NCBI GenBank assembly: GCA_958298945.1
Contig: OY282605.1
Location: 6,285,811-6,349,810, forward strand
Reading direction: 5' to 3'
DNA from: Atherix ibis
Lineage: Eukaryota; Arthropoda; Insecta; Diptera; Athericidae
DNA length: 64,000 nucleotides
Shown here: piece after piece, positions 37,801 through 48,062 of the stretch
Position numbering within the stretch: the first letter of the stretch is position 1
Layout: each line of letters starts with the position of its first letter
Notes under the pieces: generated by a model
Told to the model about the DNA's origin: nothing
What the model saw: the letters and a program-made list of their open reading frames with translations, nothing else
The model's database searches: none
Made by a program: the position numbers and the translations under genes

Positions 37801-40800
37801 CCTTATCTTCTTACGGAAAAATATTTGTGCCGTCGCATTGACGTTTGTGATTTGCTTCTCAAACGCCAAGAAAATTATCCATTTTTAAAGCGTATCATCA
37901 CTGGGGCCGATAAATGGGTTGTCTACAACAATGTTAAGCGCAAAATATCCTGGAGTAGAAAAGATGAACCCCCTCAAAGTATTTTGAAAGTCAATATTCA
38001 TCACAAAAAAAAAGGTTCTGCTATCTGTTTGGTAGGATTTCAAATGAATCGTTTATTTTGAGCGTCTACCGAGCAAAACAATGATCAATTCTGAAGTGTA
38101 CTGTCATTAGTTGGACAAATTGAATGATTCACTTAAAGAAAAAAGCCCAGAAAAAAATATTAACTATAAGAAAATCGTCCTTCATTTTTACTTTTAAAAA
38201 AACGAAATTACTTTCCGGACAACCCATTTTTTAGACAATATTCGTTTTTATGAAATTGGTTTTCAACCATTTTAAAAGCGACCCATACTTTTCGGTGAAG
38301 TTGTCTCCTCTGCATATTATTTTCAATAATCTGTTTGTCTGTCTGTATTTTCACTATGGACTCCTAAACTGATCAACGGGTCATCATGAAAATTTTTATA
38401 TAACGGTTCTTGGGTTCTTCGCTGCCCATTTTTCGCTATTTGGTCGCCAAAATGACATTGTACTACAACTATTTAAAAAGAATGTTTTTTCTTTTCTTTA
38501 CATTTTTTCCAGCGTTTTTTTGTCCCGTTGCATTTTTTCATTTAAGAAATTACGTTTGTTTGCATTTAAAAATTTGTTCCCCAATTTTTTTTTGGTTTTT
38601 GCCTCAACTTTTTGTAAGTTTTTACGATTTTTAAATCTTACATGACTTTTATGTATTTATTTATATTATCTCATCCAATGGCAAATTTATCCAATGGCAA
38701 ATTTATTCAGGTATAATAAGAGCGGCTTTGTTTTTATGGGTATAAGCCCGGAAGACCAATCGCTAAGTATTGCTGGATTAAATGCTTAATTTAAATAATA
38801 ACAAAAAATATTGCTATCCAGTTAAATTGCAATAAAGTATTTTTCAACTAAAAATAAAAAACCCAAATGTTTTATTCATTGAGGGTCACAGCAGCGCTCA
38901 CCGGGTCTTAGTTAGTAGTTTATTAAAAAGAAAAAGAAACAGTTTATCTACTATCGAAAAATTTTGTAATCATTTCAAATTTCAGTACGCATATTTATAT
39001 CGTTAATTCATATAAAACACTAATTAGCTTACAATATAGCCCCTAGTTTTTATTACAGAAGGACATCTCTTAGACATAAAGCAATCAAGTTGTCCACAAA
39101 GTCTTCCGGAATATTTTCACATCAAGTTTGTATTGTTTCAAAAAGATCTTCAATTTTTCAATTTTTTTTTCTTTGGGTTTTGTTATCCAAGCCAAGTTTT
39201 TACCAACTGAGAGATAAGTTGATCAGGTTTTCAATTTCTGTAAGTGCCACTTCCAGTAAGTAGTAGCGAAACCCCAAACCGTGTTCTTTTTTATGTTTTT
39301 TTTTAGCTGGTTTATACGAGGGTCATTCAATAAGTCCTTAGAAAATCCGAGAAATTGCGCTCGTAGTGTCGGTAGATTTTTTTTTGTAAGTAGCATTATC
39401 GACAGGAAAGCTGTCAAAATTTCAGCTCGATCCATAGCGTAGGTCAATTTCTATCGTCGATTAAAGTTAACAACATTTATTTGTGCATAACAATGGAAAA
39501 AAGCGAGTTTAGGGCTGTCATCAAACATCTCCATTTGAAAGGCTTAAGCCCGAAAGATATCAAAGCCGAGTTGGATGCAGTTCATGGCACATCTGCACCT
39601 GTGTTTGCGACGGTTTACAATTGGGTGAATGAATTTAAACGTGGCCGTTCATCCACAAAAGATGAACATCGTTCAGGACGCCCAGTTGAGGTGTCTACTC
39701 CTGAAATCATCGACAAAATCCACGATCTGATTTTGAACGATCGGCGAATTAAAGTGCGCGAATTATTTGAGGCCACGGGCATATCACAACGTACAGTCGC
39801 TTCAATTTTGCATGAAAAATTGTCTGTGAAAAAAATTTCGGCAAGATGGGTGCCGCGTTTGCTCTCAGAGAATAAGCGCAATCGTTTAGTGGACTCTGAG
39901 GCTATGTTGGCACTCTTTCATCGCAATCCTGCTGAATTCCTTCGTCGATATGTCACTGTGGACGAAACCTGGATACACTACTACACTCCAGAAACAAAGA
40001 GACAGTCATCACAGTGGATTTTCAAGGGTGAACGGGCTCCGAAGAAGGGAAAAACTGTGCCATCGGCCGGCAAGGCGATGGCCACGGTCTTTTGGGATTC
40101 GCAGGGCATCATTTTTATCGACTACTTGAAAAAAGGAAAAACAATAACAAAAGCGTATTACGCGTCGTTATTGCAACGGTTGAGCGAGGAAATCAAAGAG
40201 AAACGCTCCTATCTGAAGAAGAAAAAAATCCTCTTGCATCAGGACAATGCGCGTGTGCACACCTGCGCTGTTTCCATGGCCAAAATTGTGGAATTGAGAA
40301 TGGAATTGTTGCAGCATCCCGCTTATTCACCAGATTTGGCCCCGAGTGACTATTTTCTTTTCCCCAATCTGAAGAAATGGCTTGGCGGACGACGGTTCAC
40401 TTCCAACGAGGACGTCATTGCTCAAACGGATGAGTATTTTGCAGAACTTCCGAAATCCTATTTTTTGGACGGGATAAAAATTTTGGAAAAACGATTGGAA
40501 AAGTGTATAGAGCTAAAAGGAGATTATGTTGAAAAATAAAAATTTTTTTTTTTAAAAACAGTTTTTTTCCATCTTTTTCTAAGGACTTATTGAACGACCC
40601 TCGTAGCTTTGTAGTACTGGTTTTTGGGAGTCCTCAATCTTATTGAAGATGTGTAATGCCTTCTTTATCAACAACTGATACATTTTATATAGTAAAAATT
40701 ATTGCTTCATTATGGATTGAATATTAAGTGGAAATTTCTTGTTGATGACTAAAATCAGCTTTATAAATATTTCCAAAAAAAATCTTCCCCTCTACTTGAA

Positions 40801-43168
40801 GTAATGACCACAACAATTAAGACTGAGGATTGTGCCCCAAAAGAATGAGTTTTAACACTAATAATTAAATTTAGCGAATTTAATCAGTATCCGAAAGTAT
40901 TGTAGTTGGTAAAACCAAAGTTTTTCCACAAAATCAGATCAAATAAAAGAATTTTCCTTACGTTGCACATAATTTGCACAGGCAATATTGTTTTGCAAAT
41001 GTTTTCGGATGGGCAAATAGTTTTAAATGTGACCAATTTACTATTTGATTTTTTAAAGATTCTTGCAAATTCCAATTGTATTTGCTCCTGCATCAAAAGA
41101 CTATATCAGAACCGATGGGAATCTTTAGTATAAAAAAAATATAAAATATTGAAGAAATTCCTGCATTCATTTTCTATCTAATTTGAAAACAGGTTCCTCC
41201 TATTCGAATTCATAATTCTTATAACAATTGCGTTGGTGGCTTGTTCTTAAAATACACAATAAATTTGCATAAATTTTATTGTGGAAATTTAATAGAAATT
41301 TATATATTTTTTTATTTAATAAATGTGCAAGACGAATGCCTAAAAAGACTAATAATTAGTTAGGATGTCCAGTTAGATTGCGTACACCATCGTTAACACT
41401 GACGTATAACAGTTTCTGTATGCATGTTTCAATATCCCAACTGTTATACCGTTGTCAAGTTGCACAAACAAGACAAAATAATTTCCCCAATATCAATCGA
41501 TAAAAATATAAAAAAATTTAATTTAATTTATATTGAAAATTCTTTCTACGAATTTAATAAACACTAATTAAAAAATAGTAATGGAAAAAAATACCAAAAG
41601 AAGATGTCTAAACTCCAAAAACGATAATCACAAAACCGTACAAATGTTATTAGAAAAATTCATTTCACAGTATCGGAAACACATAACCTTACAATAGAAT
41701 AGAAAATTCTAGTTTTTCATGTAAATTTAGAATTTAATTTAATATTATTTTTTTTTTAAATAATTTTAGCTATTTTTTGTTTAACTAATTATCCATTTAG
41801 TATTATTACTAAAATTATATTTAAATTAGAATTCGTTGCCTCAAACAATTTCTGAAACTACAAAATTTAACCTAACGTATTTTTCTAATAGTATACAAAT
41901 TAGTCAATAAAACGTTTTATAAACGAAATTCACTTGAAATGACGTTTTTTTTTTTGTAAAACACAAAAACTTACCTGCAAAATCTCTAGAAAATGAGGAA
42001 ATTTCAAAAAAAAATAAAATAATTAAATAAAATTACCAAATCATCTTTGTCTTTTGGTACAGTTTTTCCATCGGCACCATATAATGCACAAGTCGGTTTA
42101 ATTGGGACCATTTCCATTCCAGTTTGTTTATTAAGTACCGTAATTGGATTCCCATAAATGCCCGTTACTACCATTGCACCAAGATCGGCGGTGTAATTGT
42201 TCTTACGAAAAGTAGCTATTCTACCACCGACACGATCACGTGCTTCCAAAACGATTACTTCCATACCGAATTGCTGCAGTTGTCGAGCAGCAGCCAAACC
42301 CGATATACCCGCACCGATTACGATCACTTTCGCCAATTTCTTTGTCGGAATTGGCTTCAAACGTTTAAAGATGCCGAAATTTATAAAGCCATGCCTTTCA
42401 AGAAACGTATGTATCTTCTTCAAAAGATTCGGATTACTATCGAAGGGCGGCTGCATTCGGGCTAGCGATTCTTCATAAGTTAACTGTATTTTTGGATTTT
42501 CGATCCACATTTGCAAAATACGATTCCGAATATTTAGAAAAACCCTCAACGCAGCCAACCCTTTATCAGTTATTTCAGTAAAGCAAGCTGCTTCAGCTGA
42601 AGTCATTTTATCATGTTGCAAACGTGACTGAAAAGCTGCTCCCTCCAAACTAGAAAAATTAATAAAATACCACGAATAAAAAAGAAAATTCCATTTTTTC
42701 ATAATTGTACAATCGTTTCTTACCCCATGAATATTTCCTTATTTTGTGCCGGATCTTTAGAATCTACATCTTTGGAAGGACTACGGGAATGTTCCCGCTT
42801 ACGACTCTTTGTAGTCGCATCGGGTTTCTTTTCAATCGTTATTCCAGTTGGCATCGTTTTATTATCTCCTTCCAATTTGGTCACAAAATAATCAACCTTT
42901 TTACAATGTTAAGTAATAAGTAATGGATAAATTCAAAACTTTCATGAAATATACAAAAGAATACCTTTGGTCGTCGTCGTCGACTCATTCGCCTTTTCTC
43001 AGCTTCGTCAGCATTCGATGTGGTTGCCCCTTCAACAAGAGTACCATTATTATTCGTTCCCCTTACCACAGTATAAACATTTTTCGTATCGCGTTCCGGC
43101 TCACAATCAGAATCATCACTAATTAAAGTAATACAATCAATTTCGACTTTGTTATTATTAACAGCCAT
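28707..43168 (-). CDS. Su(var)3-3: Lysine-specific histone demethylase 1 (LSD1/KDM1A, Su(var)3-3), 5' five exons, partial
   Basis: This gene encodes a nuclear FAD-dependent amine oxidase that, in known LSD1 proteins, removes mono- and dimethyl marks from histone H3 together with CoREST. The exons read continuously in phase: 43168-42965, 42896-42724, 42649-42037, 31098-30659 and 28855-28707, all with GT/AG borders, giving ~526 residues. Residues 1-125 are basic and disordered. The SWIRM domain is at about 126-225 (starts [11 protein letters not shown]). The dinucleotide-binding motif GAGISG is at 238-243, followed by [10 protein letters not shown]. The coiled-coil Tower domain is at about 370-476, followed by [20 protein letters not shown]. 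Similarity to animal LSD1 is strong throughout. The remaining ~300-350 residues, including the catalytic lysine region and the C-terminal FAD contacts, are not visible in the window. Introns 3 and 4 are loaded with transposons. Start choice: the ATG at 43168 opens the first exon in frame with the rest. Family identity is near certain; the fate of the 3' half is unknown. Confidence 0.95.
29061..30509 (-). mobile_element. Mariner 'ACGAGGTCTG' family in LSD1 intron 4, with triplicated 5' end
   Basis: Left terminal repeat at 29061 next to TA. Minus-strand transposase fragments: [25 protein letters not shown] C-terminus, [11 protein letters not shown], and the [13 protein letters not shown] region. 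The 5' terminal end appears three times, ending at 29850, 30213 and 30509 (intervals 363 and 296 bp), each followed by TA. The first two are also followed by the same genomic flank (CATACGAACTTCAAAATACG). The triplication therefore includes host flank and arose by tandem duplication after insertion. Confidence 0.88.
30659..31098 (-). CDS. Su(var)3-3: LSD1 exon 4: Tower domain
   Basis: This exon has 440 nt between acceptor CAG and donor GTGAGT. It starts [20 protein letters not shown] and includes [19 protein letters not shown], then two long helices rich in E, K and L with the spacing of the LSD1 Tower, the CoREST-binding arm. It ends in NPP plus a split serine codon finished by exon 5. [13 protein letters not shown] turn replaces the shorter loop of the vertebrate protein. 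Confidence 0.93.
31099..32519. other. No gene seen (LSD1 intron 3, 5' of exon 4)
   Basis: Moderately AT-rich, no recognised element or exon. Confidence 0.5.
32520..35520 (-). mobile_element. Jockey-type non-LTR retrotransposon, copy 1, split by a mariner
   Basis: Minus-strand reverse transcriptase in two blocks. 35520-35290 gives [19 protein letters not shown] up to SILRTTY. It resumes at 34123 with [19 protein letters not shown], then [23 protein letters not shown], the VPQGS block, the catalytic box YTDD (about 33270), and [13 protein letters not shown] with [11 protein letters not shown] near the 3' side. The element at 34124-35289 inserted at a TA inside it. It carries an internal ~304-bp tandem duplication (CTCCTGGGC anchors at 33541 and 33844) also present in copy 2, and numerous stops. 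Its similarity to copy 2 ends abruptly near 32575, so no poly(A) tail is seen. Confidence 0.88.
34124..35289 (+). mobile_element. D,D41D-type mariner inserted in the jockey copy
   Basis: Flanked by TA. The inverted ends share (G)GGTGGWCCATYTAG and GTTCCATTTT. The transposase reads [20 protein letters not shown] (helix-turn-helix), then [13 protein letters not shown] (first catalytic block, D to G) and [18 protein letters not shown]. Next comes GMDDM joined directly to LDYFL, then [18 protein letters not shown] and [14 protein letters not shown]. The join deletes the WFQQDGAxCHT block with the second catalytic Asp, so the copy is inactive. Confidence 0.85.
35410..35797. repeat. Segment duplicated at 44925-45278
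   Basis: About 350 bp nearly identical in the same orientation to 44925-45278 (shared phrases CATTAGTTCTTCGATGATTT and ATCCTTTTTGCGATACTGTC). It spans the 5' edge of the jockey RT fragment and flanking DNA. Confidence 0.88.
35798..37241. mobile_element. 1.44-kb TIR element, right end truncated
   Basis: The left end CTTAGATTAAAGAATACCTG is the same as the element at 54931-55395, and the right ~125 bp (from GAACCGCTTCAATCGCATAC) also match it. The last ~45 bp of the right terminal repeat are missing. The paralogous site at about 45273 (TTTATATCATATCTGGAACT) lacks the insert, which proves it was inserted. The interior has no recognisable transposase. Confidence 0.75.
37262..38227 (+). mobile_element. 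Cecropia-like mariner, degenerate copy 1
   Basis: Ends read GTTGTCAAGAAAATAATTTC on the left and AAATTACTTTCCGGACAACC on the right. Transposase relic from ATG 37450: [44 protein letters not shown]-like HTH ([19 protein letters not shown]) and [16 protein letters not shown] (first Asp block with E to A). The 3' third including the remaining catalytic residues is deleted. Confidence 0.82.
38228..39316. other. No gene seen (LSD1 intron 3)
   Basis: AT-rich; no recognised element. Confidence 0.5.
39317..40603 (+). mobile_element. Structurally complete D,D34D mariner in LSD1 intron 3
   Basis: 1287 bp between TA dinucleotides (39315-39316 and 40604-40605). The terminal inverted repeats agree at 28 of the first 29 positions (CGAGGGTC, then A/G, TTCAATAAGTCC). 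They enclose one uninterrupted transposase gene. Its orientation is antisense to LSD1. This is the only copy in the window with all parts intact. Whether it still moves cannot be read from one copy. Confidence 0.95.
39493..40539 (+). CDS. Mariner transposase, D,D34D, uninterrupted
   Basis: This gene encodes a 348-residue transposase that in this family binds the terminal repeats, excises the element and inserts it at TA. The N-terminal half has two helix-turn-helix units (residues ~8-50 and ~70-110, with [18 protein letters not shown]). The WVPRLL linker motif is at 119-124. The catalytic triad is Asp157 (TVDETW), Asp251 ([11 protein letters not shown]) and Asp286 in [13 protein letters not shown], with exactly 34 residues between the last two. 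The C-terminus ends [11 protein letters not shown]. The start is the ATG at 39493: it gives the expected mariner length, whereas the upstream TTG at 39481 would only add four residues. Compared with the copies at 14000 and 48063 it lacks one glutamate (SEN versus SEEN after WVPRLL), an in-frame change of unknown effect. Confidence 0.93.
   Translation: MEKSEFRAVIKHLHLKGLSPKDIKAELDAVHGTSAPVFATVYNWVNEFKRGRSSTKDEHRSGRPVEVSTPEIIDKIHDLILNDRRIKVRELFEATGISQRTVASILHEKLSVKKISARWVPRLLSENKRNRLVDSEAMLALFHRNPAEFLRRYVTVDETWIHYYTPETKRQSSQWIFKGERAPKKGKTVPSAGKAMATVFWDSQGIIFIDYLKKGKTITKAYYASLLQRLSEEIKEKRSYLKKKKILLHQDNARVHTCAVSMAKIVELRMELLQHPAYSPDLAPSDYFLFPNLKKWLGGRRFTSNEDVIAQTDEYFAELPKSYFLDGIKILEKRLEKCIELKGDYVEK
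40604..42036. other. No gene seen (LSD1 intron 3, beside exon 3)
   Basis: AT-rich intron sequence. No recognised elements. Confidence 0.5.
42037..42649 (-). CDS. Su(var)3-3: LSD1 exon 3: SWIRM domain and FAD-binding start
   Basis: This exon has 613 nt and runs from the acceptor TTTTTCTAG to the donor GTAATT. It holds the SWIRM domain with [15 protein letters not shown] and [15 protein letters not shown]. The linker [18 protein letters not shown] and the FAD-binding Rossmann motif follow. The phase-0 junction joins DKDDL to VEREFNRLL of exon 4, matching the known order in animal LSD1. Confidence 0.93.
42724..42896 (-). CDS. Su(var)3-3: LSD1 exon 2
   Basis: This exon has 173 nt and encodes a lysine-, arginine- and serine-rich linker ([16 protein letters not shown]), ending in ATG GG before a GTAAGA donor. 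The split glycine codon is completed by exon 3. The acceptor (GTAAAAAG) has a weak pyrimidine tract, so the exact 5' border is slightly less certain. Confidence 0.8.
42965..43168 (-). CDS. Su(var)3-3: LSD1 exon 1 (start exon)
   Basis: This exon has 68 codons from ATG to CCA AAG, then a GTATTC donor. It encodes an acidic stretch ([12 protein letters not shown]) followed by a basic run of serine and arginines (MSRRRRPK), which resembles a nuclear localisation signal. Phase 0 at the 3' side. The next intron is only 68 nt. Confidence 0.85.
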
Positions 43169-44071
43169 TCTGCGTTTTTAATTTTCAATAATTGAACGAT
43201 TTTCTTCAAGAGCAAATGTTAAACCAACTCCTTAGATTATTCCACAATGAAAATCTAGCAGGCTTTGAAATTCACTATTCTCGAAAGGTTAAATAGCCGC
43301 AAAAATTATGTTTTTCTCATATATGACAGTTCAGTCAAAACAAACCATCTGCCGGCAACATAGCTCCATCTAACTGAGAAATTTGAAATAAGTTCGCCCT
43401 CTTTGATTGAACACTCAATATACTTTTGTATGATAGAGTATTTGCTATTTCACTCAGTAAAGTATTTTCTTATTTTTATAATATAAATTTTCAATATTTT
43501 TTTAATTGGAAAATATTTTCTCGTTGAAAATAGGATGAATTATTTATATTATCAAATACAAAAGATATTATCAATCTCCTTAACATGTGTAAGGGTTTTA
43601 CACTTGAAAAATGCCAATTATTCAATGGTAATTATCCTTTTTTTATAATTATACTAACTAATATAAAATAAAATAATCTTTAATGTTTTATTAATTTTTT
43701 TTGAGTATTTCTTTTATTTTTATACTACAAAATACAACGAAAAAAGTTATACGCTTAATTACACTAAATAAATGCATATCAATATATAAAAGTTTACTTA
43801 TTTATTTAGCTTCTCAAATATAATTCAATTTTTTTAATTGTAAAAATAATATTATTAATCATTTTGAGAAAAAAATCATATTAATTTCATTTATCTTAAA
43901 AGATTAAAACTCACAAATCCATAATTTCTCTTAAAAAATGCAAGGTCTGAAAATTCGCCGTAAAATTATTGAATCCGAAAGTCTGAAAAACTTATTATAT
44001 TTTTTGTATAATAGCATTCGTTTTTTTTAGTTAATAAATAACCGAACTTTTATTAATTGTTATTGAATATA
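43169..44071. other. Upstream region of LSD1
   Basis: Contains the presumed promoter and 5' UTR of LSD1 (minus strand), with no clear TATA box or initiator. The first ~230 bp (43169-43400) are less AT-rich, as expected near a transcription start. The rest is AT-rich. Confidence 0.4.
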
Positions 44072-44763
44072 CGAGGTCTGTTCAAAAAGTATCGCGAATT
44101 TTGTGTTTTTTCAAAAATTATGTATTTATTTATGAATATCTATTTTGTCCCCTTCAAAGTAATCCCCACCAGATATTATAACACTTGTTCCAACGTTTTT
44201 TTCCAATTCTGGAAGCACTTCAAAAAATCATTTTTTGTGATCTTGTTCAGCTCCTCCTTGGATGCAGTCTTTATCTACTCAATCGTAGCGTAGCGTTGTC
44301 TTTTCATGGGGCTCTTCAGTTTCGGGAACAAGAAAAAGTTACAATGGGCCAGATCTGAGGAATACGGTGGCTGCGGCATAATTAGTGTGTTGTTTTTGGC
44401 CAAAAATTCGCTCACAAGCAACGATGCGTGAGCAGGGGCGTTATCATGGTGCAAAAGCCAAATTTTTGTTCTTCCATAAATCCGGGCGTTTCTGGCCAAT
44501 TGATATGTTTAGGTCCTCAGCAACTATGGCCAATACTATTTTTTTTGTTTTTCACACAAAATTTGATACAGATTCTTTGACAAATTTTTTGGAATGGCCA
44601 AAAATTGAAGACGAGCCAAAACACGTGCAAGCAAAGCAGCTGTCAAAAATTAATTGAACATTTAAAATTTCCGAAGTTGTCGGCATAAGTGAGAGCCATG
44701 AGTACCAACATAATTGAGCCATGAGGAAATTCAAAATTCGCGATACTTTTTGAACAGACCTCG
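44072..44763 (-). mobile_element. Mariner 'ACGAGGTCTG' family, short deletion copy
   Basis: Terminal repeats ACGAGGTCTGTTCAAAAAGT and TTTTTGAACAGACCTCG between TA dinucleotides. Minus strand keeps LLHHDNAPAHASLLVSEFLA and the YSSDLAHCNFF block with the C-terminus. The first catalytic block and the N-terminal helix-turn-helix are deleted. Its right TA is shared with the mariner end beginning at 44766. Confidence 0.88.
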
Positions 44764-44765
44764 TA

Positions 44766-44920
44766 TTGGGTTGTTCGGAAAGTAATTTCGTTTTACTGAA
44801 GGGATAGTTAAATATGATCCATTTTTGATGAATATTCATCACTGTGAACGTGAAATGGGTTGTCTACAACAATGTTAAGGGCAAAAGATTCTGAAGTAGA
44901 AAAGATGAACTTTGAACTGG
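44766..44920 (+). mobile_element. Cecropia-like mariner end fragment
   Basis: Starts TTGGGTTGTTCGGAAAGTAA immediately after the TA of the previous element. After ~80 bp it jumps to the internal phrase AATGGGTTGTCTACAACAAT, then joins the duplicated jockey-side segment. Confidence 0.7.
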
Positions 44921-44924
44921 TGAA

Positions 44925-45278
44925 TAGTAGATTTAATTTCCGAGGGCTTAACATTTTTGGGACGAAGACTCATAGATGGTCTGGGAACATTAGTTCTTCG
45001 ATGATTTTGCCCAGTTACCGTCATTTTGTTTCAGTGGATATGATTACATAAATAATTTCTTTTTCATTTATTTAAATACAATAGAATTTTCAAATTTAGA
45101 TAAAACATATATTTTTGGACTATCAGACTTACAACGAACGGGTAAGTGTCACACAACCTATTATGATATAATAAAACATCCTTTTTGCGATACTGTCATC
45201 TTCGAAATACCAAAAAACATTTTTTATTTGGATAGAATTGTTTTTAAAAGTATTAGAATTTGTTAAATTTTATATCAT
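44925..45278. repeat. Duplicate of 35410-35797
   Basis: Same orientation, high identity, with a ~15-nt internal gap and a shortened T tract. Its right edge continues into ATATCATATCTGGAACTATT, the uninterrupted version of the site that holds the TIR insertion at 35798-37241. Confidence 0.88.
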
Positions 45279-45289
45279 ATCTGGAACTA

Positions 45290-46451
45290 TTGGGTTGTCA
45301 AGAAAGTAATTTCGTTGTTTCCCACCAGAGGACTTAAATGTATTTTTCACAACCAACTTCACACTTAAACCGCATTATCATATGTATTTTGACAGCTGAC
45401 ATAAAGGCTCCATAGTAGTTTTTGGTTGATACCCTTTTAAATATGGAAAGTGAAAAACAGAATTTTCGGCATATTTTACTTTTTTACTATAGAGAAGATA
45501 AAAATGCTGTTAAAGTAAGAAAAAAATTATCCGATGTGTATGTAGAAGATGCGTTAACTGAACGCCAGTGCCAAAACTAATTTTCAAAATTTTGAGCCAG
45601 CAATTTTGATCTCGAAGATGCACCATGTTCTGGAAGGCCAGTTGAAGCTGGTGAAGACACAATAAAGGCATTAATTGATGCAAACCGTCGAATAACAACT
45701 CGTGAGATCGCTGAGAGATTAAATTTATCAAATTCGACCGTTCATGACCATTTAAAACGGCTAGGTTTTATTTAAAAGCTCGTTATAAAGGTCCCTCATC
45801 TTCTTACGGAACAAAATTTGTGCTGTCGCAGTGACGTTTGTGATTTGCTTCTCAAACGCTAAGAAATGATCCATTTTTTTTGTCTACAACAATTTAAGCG
45901 CAAAAGATCCTGGAGTAGAAAAGATGAACCGGCTCAAAGCACTTCGAAAACCAATATTCATCAAAAAAAGGTTATGCTATCTGTTTAATGGGATTTCAAA
46001 GGAATCGTTTATTTTGAGCTTCTACCGAGCAACACAACCATCAATTCTGAAGCGTACTGTCATCAGTTGGACAAATTGAATGATTTACTTAAAGAAAAAT
46101 GGCCAGAATTGGTCAATAGGGAAGGTATAGTTTGACCACTCGGCAAAAGCTTTTAGAGCTTGGATGGGATATACTGCCACACCCACCATACTCTCCAGAC
46201 CTAGCACCTTCCAATTATCACTGGTTTCCGGCTCTACAAAATTTTTTAGACGGTAAAACGTTAAATTCAAATGAGGAGGTCAAAAATCATTTGGATCAGT
46301 TTTTTACCAGCAAAGAACAAAAATTTTATGAGCGTGGAATCATGCTCATAAAAGACTGGCAAATATTTAATTGAATAAAATATTAATTCAATAAAAAAAA
46401 ATCGTATTTCATTTTTGTTTAAAAAAAAACCAAATTACTTTCCGAACAATC
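45290..46451 (+). mobile_element. Cecropia-like mariner, degenerate copy 2
   Basis: Left end TTGGGTTGTCAAGAAAGTAA after TA; right end CAAATTACTTTCCGAACAAT. Broken frames keep the same N-terminus as copy 1 ([20 protein letters not shown]), the HTH, and a C-terminal block LLELGWDILPHPPYSPDLAP with YERGIMLIKDWQ. Shares its left flank (ATATCATATCTG) with copy 1, so the two are products of one duplication, not two insertions. Confidence 0.82.
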
Positions 46452-46524
46452 TAATACTTTATTTCATTTCAATTTCTATTTATTTATTGTAATATATTTT
46501 CTTCTGATAAAGATGAGCTAATAA

Positions 46525-47950
46525 TATTTTTGAAAAATATCTTATTGCCCAGGAGTATTTTTAGATATCTCCCAAGCTTTTTTAATCGGGTGTGGCATCC
46601 TGGACTCCTTTGGAAACTCAAGAGCTTTCTTCCTTCAACATACTACCTGATTATAAATTCATACCTCTCCCAACGATATTTCCAAGTTGCAATTAACTCA
46701 GAATCCTCGGTAATATATCCTATTCTACTCGGAGTACCACAAGGCAGTATCCTTGCTCCCATCCTATATAATATTTATATCCATGACATCACACCTGATA
46801 ACGATAACCAAAGAAAGATTTAAATTGAATTTGCGAGAGGAAAGATTATTGCCCAGGAGTATTTTTAGATATCTCCCAAGCTTTTTTGATCGTGTGTGGC
46901 AACCTGGACTCCTTTGGAAACTCAAGAGCTTTCTTCCTTCAACATACTACCTTATCATAAATTTATATCTTTCCTAACGACATTTCCAAGTTGCAATTAA
47001 CACAGAATCGTCGGAAATATATCCTATTCTCGCCGGAGTTCCACAAGGCAGTATCCTTGGTCCCATCTTATATAATACTTATACGCATGACATCCCATCT
47101 GATCCTAATACTATCATTGCTACTTATGCAGATGTTACGGCCATACTTGCTACCCATAAAAATCCTGACATAGCTTCCAACAATTTACAATCCCATATCC
47201 ACAAACTTCAATCTTGGTTTAAGAGATGGAGAGTGAAGGTAAATGAACAGAAGAGTGATTACATTACTTTCACACTTTGTCAAGGTAAACCTACCCCTTT
47301 ATACCTTAATAGCAACATGATACCGCAATATGATAAAGTGCGTTACTTGGGACTTTCCCTGGACAAGAGACTAACATGGAATCCACATACTAGATTAAAA
47401 AGAGCTGAAGCTAACAGACGTTACCTACAACTTCTTAGACTACTGGATAAAAGCTCGAAACTAACAACCGAAACTAAACTTCTAATCTACAATACAATTA
47501 TAAAACCAATTTGGACTTATGGAATTGAACTTTGGGGTTCAACAAAACGTTCCAATTTCTATCGTGTCCAGGCCTTACAATCCTAGATCCTCTGTAAAAT
47601 TGTTGATGCCCCCCTTTTATGTTCGTAACAATGTAATACATCGTGACCTAAATGTTCCCTTTGTTCATGACCTGTGCATTTCCCGCTATCAAAAATTTCA
47701 TTCCCGCTTACCCTATCATCATCATCCACTTGTGAGAGAATTGTCTTGTACAGCCTTCCCCGGAAACACTCATCGGAGACTTAAGAGACAATGTCCTAGA
47801 GATCTTCTAGAGGAATCTAACTTCCGTTAGCTGGAGAAACGCCGATGGGTGTCTACTCCCACTTCATGATGCACAAGATTGTTAATTAAAATGTTATGTA
47901 AATTTGCTTGTTACAATAAAATTGTAGTTGCAGATAAAAAAAAAAAATAA
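46525..47950 (+). mobile_element. Jockey-type non-LTR retrotransposon, copy 2 with poly(A) end
   Basis: Plus-strand C-terminal half of a reverse transcriptase: [33 protein letters not shown], the catalytic box changed to YADV (about 47125), [20 protein letters not shown] and [13 protein letters not shown]. The 3' UTR has AATAAA at 47915-47920 and an A-rich tail from 47936. Contains the same ~304-bp internal tandem duplication as copy 1 (GCCCAGGAG anchors at 46547 and 46851). 5' truncated. Confidence 0.88.
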
Positions 47951-48062
47951 AAAAAAAATATCTTTACATGAGGACACTGAAAATTTAACTTAAAAAGCAT
48001 ACAAATAACAAAAAAACTTCTTAAGTAAAATAACAAAAATAATACAAATTGGAAATATTATA

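Noticed and set aside
42124..42478. Plus-strand ORFs over LSD1 exon 3
   Set aside because: Antisense shadows of the SWIRM/FAD-binding exon.
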